A stretch of DNA of 64,000 nt from Faecimorpha stercoravium (GTDB lineage Bacteria > Bacillota > Clostridia > Lachnospirales > Bianqueaceae), in the NCBI GenBank assembly GCA_018712555.1, contig DVGT01000016.1, forward strand, positions 1 to 64,000, in the 5' to 3' direction. This document shows positions 56,405 to 64,000 of the stretch, in pieces. Numbering within the stretch: the stretch's first letter is position 1; every line of letters begins with the position of its first letter. The notes below the pieces were generated by a model. That model was not told the DNA's origin and searched no databases. It worked only from the letters and a program-made list of their open reading frames with translations. The position numbers and the translations under genes are program-made.

Positions 56405-59125
56405 ATGCTGCAGATCAAAAATATATGTAAGCAATATGTGACCGGTGATTTGGTGCAGGAAGCTCTGGACGATGTCAGCCTGAACCTGCGGGATAATGAG
56501 TTTGTAGCCATCCTGGGCCCCAGTGGTTCCGGTAAGACAACGCTGCTCAATATCATCGGCGGACTGGATCGTTATGACAGCGGTGATCTGATCATCAATG
56601 AGATCTCTACCAAGAAGTATAAAGACAGGGACTGGGACTCCTACCGCAATCATACGATTGGATTTGTGTTTCAGAGTTATAACCTGATCCCTCATCAGAC
56701 CGTGCTGGCCAATGTAGAGCTGGCGCTGACCATTTCCGGCATCTCCCGGTCTGAACGCCGTAAACGGGCCATCACCGCGCTGGAACAGGTGGGTCTGGGT
56801 GAGCAGCTGCATAAAAAACCCAACCAGATGTCCGGTGGACAGATGCAGCGCGTGGCCATTGCCCGCGCCCTGGTCAATAATCCAGATATTCTTCTGGCGG
56901 ATGAACCTACGGGCGCCCTGGACTCGGATACCAGCATCCAGGTGATGGATCTTCTGAAAGAGGTCGCCAAGGATCGGCTGGTCGTCATGGTCACACACAA
57001 TCCAGAACTGGCCGAGCAATACGCCAATCGTATTGTACGGCTTCGCGATGGTAAGATTATAGACGATACCAACCCCTATATCTTGGAGGAGAAATCGCTT
57101 GACGCACCGAAACACGCGAACATGGGACGTGCCGCCATGTCTTTTTTCACCGCACTTTCACTGAGTTTCAACAATCTGCGGACGAAAAAGGCCCGAACGC
57201 TGCTGACTGCCTTTGCCGGTTCTATCGGCATCATCGGCATCGCGCTGATTCTCTCTTTGTCGAATGGCGTGAATCAGTACATCACCGATATCCAACGGGA
57301 TACCATGGCCTCCTATCCAATCTCCATTCAAGCCGAAACCATCGATCTTTCGAGTATCATGTCCGCCGGCAGAGAAGCCTCTCAAGGCGGCGAAGCAGGG
57401 CATGATCTGGACGGTGTATATGCAAACAATACGGATATGGAACTCATCAGTACTATGACCACCAGCATCACAAAAAACAACTTGACAGACTTCAAGTCAT
57501 ACCTGGATGATCCCGACAGCGAGATTCATCAGTATCTGGGAGAAAACGGCATCGTCTATTCTTACGATACTCAATTCGACGTGTATACCTACGACCCGGA
57601 AGAGGAACTGATCAATACCGATGGCAGCACTTTTTCCGATGAGGCCGAAGAGACCCCGGCCATGATGCAGCGTATGAATCAGATGATGGGGACAGAAAAC
57701 AGCTATTTTGACGAATTGCTTCCAGGGCAGGGGAACGCACTGATCAGTACCGCCGTGACCGAACATTACGATCTGCTCTACGGCAGCTGGCCCACAGCCT
57801 ATAATGAGATTGTCCTCATCCTGGATGAAAACAACGAAATTCCCTCTTCTGTTCTGTATGAACTGGGGCTTTTGCCTGCCAGCGAATATCGCCAGCTGCA
57901 GGATCAGCTGGAACAGGGCGAAGAGATCACGTTGGAAGAACATTCCTGGACTTACGAGGATATCTGCGAAAAGGTATATTATCTGGTACCTGCCTGTGAT
58001 TATTATGTGGAAAACGAGGAAGGGCTTTATGCTTATGTCGGAGATGACGAGGAAGCTCTTGCGGATCTGGTAGAAAATGGCGTACAGCTTACGATTACAG
58101 GCATCATTCGTCCTTCTGCGGACAGCAACGCCCTTCTGATGAATGGATACGTGGGATATACGAAGGCCCTGACCGACTATTTGATTGATTACACGAACGC
58201 CAGCGCTGTCGTGCGGGCGCAGATCGACAGCCCGGAGGTCAATGTTGTCAGTGGATTTCAGTTTGAGCCCGAGGATGATGCGGCCAAAATCGCGGATACC
58301 AAGGAATATCTGGCGAATCTGAGCATCTCTGAGAAAGCCGCCTTATGTCAGCGCATGCTTCGGTCGATGTATGCGGATAATCCGGAACAGCTCGAAGCCA
58401 TGTCCTCTCTGGGCGAGGCAGAGCTGGCCGGCATGCTGGATCAGTATCTGGCCAGTGATACACTGGACGATGAATCCCTGCTCATGATTTACGATACCTA
58501 TATTTCTCCCGGAAGTTACGATGACAACATGACAGCCTTTGGCTGGGTCAGTCTGGACGCACCTTCTTCGATCAGTATTTATGCGGATAGTTTCGAAGAC
58601 AAAGATCTCATCGCAGGCTGCATCGAAGACTATAACGCAACCGCCTCTTCCGAGAACCAGATCCATTATACCGATTATGTCGGACTTTTAATGTCCTCCG
58701 TGACCACCATCGTCGACGTCATCTCCTATGTGCTGATTGCTTTTGTCTCCGTATCGCTCATCGTCTCTTCCATCATGATCGGAATCATCACATATATTTC
58801 AGTTCTGGAACGGACCAAGGAGATCGGTATCCTGCGCGCCATCGGCGCCTCCAAACGCAACGTGGCGCAGGTCTTTAACGCAGAGACCTTTATCATCGGG
58901 CTTTGTTCCGGCCTGCTGGGCGTGGGCATCACCGCACTGTTGCTCATCCCCATCAACTCGATCATTCACTCTCTGGCGGGCATCACCACGATCAATGCAT
59001 CATTGCCGATCGTCGCCGCCGGGTTCCTGGTGCTTCTGAGCATGCTCCTGACTATGATCGCGGGACTGCTGCCTTCTGGCAAGGCGGCCAAGAAAGACCC
59101 TGTGACGGCGCTGCGAACCGAATAA
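56405..59125 (+). CDS. ABC transporter ATPase-FtsX permease fusion (MacB-like)
   Basis: The 906-residue protein begins with a LolD/MacB-type ATPase (Walker A GPSGSGKTTLL, signature MSGGQMQR, Walker B LLADEPTGALD). A first membrane helix follows near 270, then a very large extracellular domain of about 450 residues, and three C-terminal helices with the FtsX motif (LERTKEIGILRAIGASKRNV). Such proteins act in peptide resistance, lipoprotein or cell-wall processes rather than bulk transport. The Gram-positive equivalents are usually two genes; here they are fused. Confidence 0.92.
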   Translation: MLQIKNICKQYVTGDLVQEALDDVSLNLRDNEFVAILGPSGSGKTTLLNIIGGLDRYDSGDLIINEISTKKYKDRDWDSYRNHTIGFVFQSYNLIPHQTVLANVELALTISGISRSERRKRAITALEQVGLGEQLHKKPNQMSGGQMQRVAIARALVNNPDILLADEPTGALDSDTSIQVMDLLKEVAKDRLVVMVTHNPELAEQYANRIVRLRDGKIIDDTNPYILEEKSLDAPKHANMGRAAMSFFTALSLSFNNLRTKKARTLLTAFAGSIGIIGIALILSLSNGVNQYITDIQRDTMASYPISIQAETIDLSSIMSAGREASQGGEAGHDLDGVYANNTDMELISTMTTSITKNNLTDFKSYLDDPDSEIHQYLGENGIVYSYDTQFDVYTYDPEEELINTDGSTFSDEAEETPAMMQRMNQMMGTENSYFDELLPGQGNALISTAVTEHYDLLYGSWPTAYNEIVLILDENNEIPSSVLYELGLLPASEYRQLQDQLEQGEEITLEEHSWTYEDICEKVYYLVPACDYYVENEEGLYAYVGDDEEALADLVENGVQLTITGIIRPSADSNALLMNGYVGYTKALTDYLIDYTNASAVVRAQIDSPEVNVVSGFQFEPEDDAAKIADTKEYLANLSISEKAALCQRMLRSMYADNPEQLEAMSSLGEAELAGMLDQYLASDTLDDESLLMIYDTYISPGSYDDNMTAFGWVSLDAPSSISIYADSFEDKDLIAGCIEDYNATASSENQIHYTDYVGLLMSSVTTIVDVISYVLIAFVSVSLIVSSIMIGIITYISVLERTKEIGILRAIGASKRNVAQVFNAETFIIGLCSGLLGVGITALLLIPINSIIHSLAGITTINASLPIVAAGFLVLLSMLLTMIAGLLPSGKAAKKDPVTALRTE

Positions 59126-59142
59126 TATAAAAATCTTTATGA

Positions 59143-59180
59143 AAAAGCTGCTCTATCAGAAAGATGGGGCAGCTTTTTTG
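59143..59180. terminator. Bidirectional terminator
   Basis: AAAAGCTGC pairs with GCAGCTTTTTT between the convergent MacB-like and exporter genes. Confidence 0.85.
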
Positions 59181-59191
59181 GTGGAAGGGGG

Positions 59192-61000
59192 CTATAGGAA
59201 AAACTGTGCCTGTGCATTCCACAATGCAAAATATTTTCCTTCTGTATCTTGCAATAATTCTTCATGTGTTCCCGATTGTACGATTCTTCCTTGATCCAAA
59301 ACAATAATTCGATCGCAAAATCTACAGGAAGATAACCGGTGTGAAATATAAATCGCCGTCTTTTCCTTAGACATAGTCTCTAGTTGATGATAGAGTTTCA
59401 TTTCTGCAAAAGGATCCATTGCCGATGTTGGCTCATCCATAATGACAACAGGTGCCTGCAGATGAATTGCTCGTGCCAACGCTACTTTTTGCGCCTCTCC
59501 TCCAGAAATATTGACCCCCTCCGGATCACATTCTTGGTATAATATCGTCCCTAATCCATATTTCTCTGGAAAATCAACCTGTTTCAACAGGTTTGATACC
59601 TCTTGTTGATTATATTCGCTTTTAACTGCCACATTTTCTCCTAGAGCATATGCATACAACGAGAAATCCTGAAAAACCACAGCAAATAATTTTTGATATT
59701 CGTTTGATGGATATTGCCGAATGTCTCGTCCATTGCATAGGATTTTTCCCTTTCTGGGTTGATATAAGCCACATAATAGCTTAATTAAGGTCGATTTTCC
59801 TGATCCATTCTCCCCCACAATCGCTACTTTTTCTTTTGATCGAATTTCCAGATTGACGCCTTTTATAACATCCTCTTCTTGATACCCAAACCATACATTC
59901 TGAAATCTAAAAACCGGTTCTTGTCCCTTTTCCAACATTCCATCTCCAGGTACTTCTTCACTTGTTTTTTTCGTATCTAGTATATCAAAATACGTCTTTG
60001 CTCTTACTTCAATATCTTTCAATTCTCCTAGACTGGAAGCTCCTCGTCTAAAACCCTCTAAAAGCTGTACGAATGCTCCCGCATATATGACAGCATCCCC
60101 TATACTAAAATAACCTAAAAGCATTTTATTACCAATAATTAAATAAAAGCAAAAACTTAATACTATGAAAATCGCATATCCGGCGCTATCTCCTAAAGCC
60201 CTACTCCAAGCCATTTTACGTTGCAGCCTTTTTCCTTCTCCCAGAAGTTTTGATGTCGCTTCCCGCATAATAAAAGACTGCATTTGGAAAATACGAATCT
60301 CTTTCCCTGTCTGGTATTGGGAAATCTCATCCCGATATGTTTCATACACTTGATCAATTTCTGAATATTGATTTCGCAGGACACGTATTTTCTGGTTCAT
60401 TTTTTCTTTTACTTTTGTCAGCAATATCCAAGCCCCTATCATTCCACATATAACTAACCAACTAAAACCTGCGGATCCCCAGAAATCGGTTCCTGTATTT
60501 ATAAATAGAATAGGCCAAAAAGGTCCTAACACAATCCCCGATACCATAATTTTTGTAATAGCCGTCATGCTTTCGCGCATAAATCGAAGAAAATTATAAT
60601 AAACTCCCCCTCTCTCCTTCGTTTCACTTCGATGACGCGCGATAGATTCCGCACTCTTCTTCTCCTCAAATACTGAATAGTCCATTTTCATCAGTTTTCG
60701 AGTGATCTGATTTTTCTCTATCATACTACAATAATCGCCGTTTTCCAGGTTTATATTTTCTAACCAGTTTGACAACCACAATAAAATACCATTTAAAAAA
60801 ATGCCCACAATAATCAGCCCAATGATTACATATAAATCTTGATGAGAAATTAACGCATTTAAGATCCAAGCTGGAAATATAAGATATATATATGGCTTTA
60901 CCGCGCTTATCATATTGTTTCCAAAATTTCCAAGTAAAATGCTTTTCTTAGCCCTCCATAATTCCCGAACAATTCGGGCGCAGTATTTTCCTGTTTTCAT
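59192..61000 (-). CDS. ABC exporter subunit (A+T-rich pair, second gene)
   Basis: The 602-residue half-transporter has Walker A IVGENGSGKSTL, signature ISGGEAQK and Walker B VVIMDEPTSAMD, with membrane helices over the first 320 residues. Signature and organisation resemble exporters of ribosomally made peptides. It overlaps the partner gene by 4 bp. Its codons are clearly richer in A and T than those of the neighbours, which suggests recent acquisition. No precursor peptide gene is visible. Confidence 0.88.
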   Translation of the reverse strand: MKTGKYCARIVRELWRAKKSILLGNFGNNMISAVKPYIYLIFPAWILNALISHQDLYVIIGLIIVGIFLNGILLWLSNWLENINLENGDYCSMIEKNQITRKLMKMDYSVFEEKKSAESIARHRSETKERGGVYYNFLRFMRESMTAITKIMVSGIVLGPFWPILFINTGTDFWGSAGFSWLVICGMIGAWILLTKVKEKMNQKIRVLRNQYSEIDQVYETYRDEISQYQTGKEIRIFQMQSFIMREATSKLLGEGKRLQRKMAWSRALGDSAGYAIFIVLSFCFYLIIGNKMLLGYFSIGDAVIYAGAFVQLLEGFRRGASSLGELKDIEVRAKTYFDILDTKKTSEEVPGDGMLEKGQEPVFRFQNVWFGYQEEDVIKGVNLEIRSKEKVAIVGENGSGKSTLIKLLCGLYQPRKGKILCNGRDIRQYPSNEYQKLFAVVFQDFSLYAYALGENVAVKSEYNQQEVSNLLKQVDFPEKYGLGTILYQECDPEGVNISGGEAQKVALARAIHLQAPVVIMDEPTSAMDPFAEMKLYHQLETMSKEKTAIYISHRLSSCRFCDRIIVLDQGRIVQSGTHEELLQDTEGKYFALWNAQAQFFL

Positions 61001-62721
61001 GATTCATTCTCCTGATAATAGTGGCCCTGTTCTTCAAACATTCTTTTATATGCTCCATTCTTTTTCATCAATTCCCTATGCGTTCCCTCCTCTATGATTT
61101 CTCCGTTATCCATCAATAGGATTCTATCACAAAATTGAGTAGAACTCAGCCGATGTGAAATAAAAATGGATATTCTATCTTTGGCCAAATCCTTATACTG
61201 TTGATATAATTTTTCTTCTGCTAAAGGATCCAACGCCGCCGTTGGCTCATCCAAGATCAGTAATAACCCCTTCTTGTATAACGCCCGTGCTAACAGCATC
61301 TTTTGTTTTTGACCACCTGATAACATGGTCGCATCCTTGTTAAGTGCTACACCCAATTCTTTTTCCCATTCTTTTAACTCATCATTTGTTTCTCTCAGTG
61401 TGATATTGCATAGCACATTGGTAGGAAGTACCATATATTCTTGAAAAACGGCAGAAATTTGCATATAATAATTTTCTAAATCCAAATCTCTCATTGAAAT
61501 TCCATTGATCAGGATTTCTCCCTCAGTAGGTTGATATAAACCACACAATAGCTTGATGAGTGTGGTTTTTCCTGCTCCATTTGCACCAACCAATGCAATA
61601 TTCTCATCCGCACGAAAGCACACATTGATATCCCTCAAAACTATGCTGTCTGCATAACTAAAATACACATGTCTCAGTTCAATGTTTTCGATCTTATCAA
61701 TAGGGATTCTTTTTCCTTCTTTCTGTACGTTCGGCATACTTATAAATCTTCTGTAATGAGCACATTCCAGCATAATCCGTTTCAAACTTTTTATGTGGCC
61801 AGAAATTCCATTAATCCAATCAGAAAAACCCGTGACTAAACTAAAGTAAAACAAAAACTCACTGGCTAATATATCACCTTGCAATACAGAAAACACCAGA
61901 AAACCAAAGGTTGAAAAATCGCGTATTATCGTACATAAGACTTGTATTCCCAATAATCTAGTAGACTGCACCGTATATGCATGCATAACATCCATATATT
62001 TATTTTCAGCTTGTTTTAAGTGTTTCATGAGCCATGAACCAGCACGGCTTAACCGTATATCTTTCTCTATCTCCTTCTGCGTAGCGATACGATATAGATA
62101 GAAAAATTCCATTTCTCCCCTAACCATCTGATTTTCTGTTTGATCACCAAATTGTATGATTCTCGAAGAAATGAAAAGCTCTACAAAACATGAACCTAGA
62201 ATAACTGCCAGTAACCATATACTGATCCTTCCAAATAAAGCGGAGTATGACACAATCCCCAGCAGACTCGTCAACAGACCTGTCAATCTCACTGCCGACC
62301 AAGCCCCATCCGCTTGTTCCCCTTCAAATGCAAACTTTTTACAACGCTGAAACTGTGCTCTTCCTTCATAGCTTTCCAGCCGTTCATAGTCCATATGAAT
62401 TAACTTATGCATCATCTCCACTGCATAATGCATACTAATTCCCGCCTGAAATTCTTTCAGTCTTGCCTCCAAAAAACGACTCATCATCGTGAGTATCAAA
62501 ATTACACTGGACAGAATCAGCAATGCCTTCACAAAGTATAAAAAGTCCCATTGAAATTCAATTGCGCTAACCAGAAGCTGCGGCAAAAAAGCTGTCAGTA
62601 TAGGTAATATAACTGCCACCGGAATCCGTAAAAAAACACACACTGTTCCTGTTTTGTCCCAACGCAGCCATCTGGATATTAAAAAGCGCATATTTCCTTT
62701 ATTATTGTTTTTCTTATTCAT
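60997..62721 (-). CDS. ABC exporter subunit (A+T-rich pair, first gene)
   Basis: The 574-residue half-transporter has Walker A LVGANGAGKTTL, signature LSGGQKQK and Walker B LILDEPTAALD. The ATG at 62721 (MNKKNNNK) sits behind AGAGGAAA; an in-frame ATG at 62742 is possible. It shares the A+T-rich composition of its partner. Both have the same C-terminal pattern (ISHRLSS...FCDRI), showing that the pair arose by duplication. Confidence 0.88.
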   Translation of the reverse strand: MNKKNNNKGNMRFLISRWLRWDKTGTVCVFLRIPVAVILPILTAFLPQLLVSAIEFQWDFLYFVKALLILSSVILILTMMSRFLEARLKEFQAGISMHYAVEMMHKLIHMDYERLESYEGRAQFQRCKKFAFEGEQADGAWSAVRLTGLLTSLLGIVSYSALFGRISIWLLAVILGSCFVELFISSRIIQFGDQTENQMVRGEMEFFYLYRIATQKEIEKDIRLSRAGSWLMKHLKQAENKYMDVMHAYTVQSTRLLGIQVLCTIIRDFSTFGFLVFSVLQGDILASEFLFYFSLVTGFSDWINGISGHIKSLKRIMLECAHYRRFISMPNVQKEGKRIPIDKIENIELRHVYFSYADSIVLRDINVCFRADENIALVGANGAGKTTLIKLLCGLYQPTEGEILINGISMRDLDLENYYMQISAVFQEYMVLPTNVLCNITLRETNDELKEWEKELGVALNKDATMLSGGQKQKMLLARALYKKGLLLILDEPTAALDPLAEEKLYQQYKDLAKDRISIFISHRLSSTQFCDRILLMDNGEIIEEGTHRELMKKNGAYKRMFEEQGHYYQENES

Positions 62722-62833
62722 TTTGCCATTTCCTCTAAACATCTGGTTTACTCGTTTTTTGGGCTCCTCGATGTAATCCTATTCTATCAAATTTTCATTC
62801 ATTTGCACATTGTTTATATCACACTCTGCATTG

Positions 62834-62861
62834 ACTATATTTTCTTTTATACCGCAATCAA
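62834..62861 (-). promoter_or_regulatory. Possible promoter of the A+T-rich exporter pair
   Basis: TTGATT and TATAGT are separated by 16 bp on the minus strand. The match is modest. Confidence 0.4.
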
Positions 62862-62894
62862 GCTCTATAGGAACCTTCTCCCCTCCCCCTGCAT

Positions 62895-62916
62895 ATCCTG
62901 CTAGTACAAGCAGGAT
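62895..62916 (+). other. Hairpin before the holin ribosome-binding site
   Basis: ATCCTGCT pairs with AGCAGGAT across AGTACA, ending a few bases before the GGAGGTGAG site. It could affect translation of the lysis cassette. Confidence 0.45.
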
Positions 62917-62933
62917 CTCAGGAGGTGAGATAT

Positions 62934-63158
62934 ATGTTCAGCAACAGGGTATACGATGTTCTCAAATGGATCACGATACTGGTTCTTCCCGGGTTAGGCA
63001 CCCTATATTTTGCCCTGGCTACCATCTGGGGACTTCCGTACGGAGAGCAAATCACAGGAACCATCAGTGCCGTAGTCACATTTCTAGGAGCCATTCTGGG
63101 AATCAGCTCCGCCCAGTATAAAAAGAAGATCACAACAAAAGGAGATGACAAAATATGA
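62934..63158 (+). CDS. Phage-type holin
   Basis: The 74-residue protein has two hydrophobic helices (WITILVLPGLGTLYFALATIWG and TGTISAVVTFLGAILGIS) and a basic tail, as in small Gram-positive phage holins. Holins form the membrane lesions that release endolysin. The ATG at 62934 follows GGAGGTGAG. It overlaps the endolysin gene by 4 bp. Confidence 0.8.
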   Translation: MFSNRVYDVLKWITILVLPGLGTLYFALATIWGLPYGEQITGTISAVVTFLGAILGISSAQYKKKITTKGDDKI

Positions 63159-63889
63159 CGCAAAAAGAAAAAGTGATTCAGATCGCACAAGGCGAGCTTG
63201 GCTACCGGGAAGATGCCAATGGATGGACCAAATACGGTCAATGGTATGAGGAAAATGTGGCCAAAGTTGCTGGTTTTTCCCGCGCCGACTGGTGTAACAT
63301 GTTTCTGACGTGGGTCTTCTATAAGGCCGGCGCAATGGACAACCAGGTGTATCCGTCCACATCGCCGCAGGGCAGTGCCTGCCCATACTGCCTATCCTGG
63401 TTCGAAGCGCGAGGGTACCGAACCGGAGCCGATGATATACCGCAGGCTGGCGATATCGTATTTTACCGCTGGAATGCCAATACGTCTTATATCGACCACA
63501 TCGGCCTCGTAGAGAAAGTCGAGGGTTCTTCCGCAAATACCGCAAAAATGAACGTCATCGAAGGAAACAAAAATAACTCCGTATCTCGGCGAACCATCGC
63601 CTATAGAGCATCGGAAGTCATTGCGACCGTTCGACCACCCTACAAAACAGAAAACATCTCAGAAACCGTCTCTGCGCCTTTTGAGATGTCGCAAGGTTCC
63701 AAAGGCGATGCCGTGAAGATTCTGCAGATGGCCCTTCTGATGCATGGCTATAACGTGGGGAGTGATGGCATGGACGGAATCTTCGGTGCACAAACAACCA
63801 CGGCAGTCAAGAAATTCCAGCAAGATACAGCTATTCAGGCTGATGGTATTGTCGGTACCGCAACCTGGAAAAAACTATGCGGCGTATAA
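63155..63889 (+). CDS. Endolysin: CHAP-type amidase/endopeptidase with peptidoglycan-binding domain
   Basis: The 244-residue protein has an N-terminal CHAP-like domain with catalytic C47 (ADWCNMF) and H115 (IDHIGLVEKV). A C-terminal PG_binding_1 domain spans about 175-244 (GDAVKILQMALLMHG, GIFGAQTTTAVKKFQ). It has no signal peptide, as expected if a holin releases it. It forms a lysis cassette with the upstream gene. Its stop codon lies inside a GCGTATAA palindrome. Confidence 0.88.
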   Translation: MTQKEKVIQIAQGELGYREDANGWTKYGQWYEENVAKVAGFSRADWCNMFLTWVFYKAGAMDNQVYPSTSPQGSACPYCLSWFEARGYRTGADDIPQAGDIVFYRWNANTSYIDHIGLVEKVEGSSANTAKMNVIEGNKNNSVSRRTIAYRASEVIATVRPPYKTENISETVSAPFEMSQGSKGDAVKILQMALLMHGYNVGSDGMDGIFGAQTTTAVKKFQQDTAIQADGIVGTATWKKLCGV

Positions 63890-63936
63890 ATGCAAACCTC
63901 CCCCTGAGTCTATACTGAGGGGGAGGTTTTATACGC
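63882..63936 (+). terminator. Endolysin terminator within a GCGTATAA/TTATACGC unit
   Basis: GCGTATAAA includes the stop codon and pairs with TTTATACGC. Inside is a strong stem, ACCTCCCCCT with AGGGGGAGGT, followed by TTT. The outer arms match the array at 37665-38574. Confidence 0.85.
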
Positions 63937-64000
63937 AGTCCTGCTTTCTCGAGTTTTCAGTTTGCGTACAAGGAATTACTTAAGGAACGAAATCGCCTCC
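63937..64000. repeat. Further GCGTATAA-family repeat at the window edge
   Basis: AGTCCTGC follows TTATACGC exactly as in the array at 37.9 and 38.1 kb. A GCGTACAA copy starts at 63964. The array may continue beyond the window. Confidence 0.6.

Noticed and set aside
62743..62924. Precursor peptide gene for the A+T-rich exporter pair
   Set aside because: An open minus-strand stretch exists but has no start codon with a ribosome-binding site before its last few codons.

Overview
The window comes from a Gram-positive bacterium of the Bacillota, most likely class Clostridia and probably a gut-type Lachnospirales or Oscillospirales. This rests on the gene order rpmG-secE-nusG-rplK-rplA, a threonyl-tRNA synthetase with a T-box leader, near-consensus sigma-A promoters (17-bp spacers almost everywhere), RecD2, ComF, DUF1848 and Clostridia-style ABC exporters. 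Genus assignment is inference only.

Positions 1-14660 hold the core transcription/translation block on the minus strand: rpmG, secE, nusG, rplK, rplA, then rplJ-rplL under an L10-type leader, then rpoB-rpoC with their own promoter. A small, visibly eroded module (MoxR remnant, DUF58, split TgpA transglutaminase) sits between rplA and rplJ. Upstream, also on minus, are comF, a membrane MerR-RDD fusion, recD2, metK and an mreB-like gene.

Positions 21.6-28.4 kb are mostly plus strand. They hold thioredoxin with a perfect TGTGA-type box next to a Crp/Fnr gene, a DUF1848 radical-SAM-like gene behind a LexA-like box, citrate synthase, a GH36 alpha-galactosidase and a BI-1/YccA membrane protein. 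A 252-bp element with 16-bp perfect terminal inverted repeats separates these from a long minus-strand operon running from rmuC to an ABC exporter (28.6-36.7 kb).

Positions 36.8-38.6 kb are the most unusual part. A gene for a small basic PD-(D/E)XK-like nuclease is followed by about 0.9 kb of regularly spaced, alternately oriented GCGTATAA / TTATACGC nonamers. The same motif reappears at the end of the window next to a holin-endolysin cassette. After the array come T-box-thrS, a PiT/DUF47 phosphate pair, a lipoprotein, DegV, a sugar ABC operon with a frameshifted binding protein, a second lipoprotein, a heterodimeric exporter behind a palindromic operator, an HD-domain protein, a MacB-like ATPase-permease fusion, an A+T-rich exporter pair, and the lysis cassette.

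Most genes form tight co-directional runs with 4-bp ATGA overlaps. Where convergent genes meet, hairpins or repeats serve as terminators.
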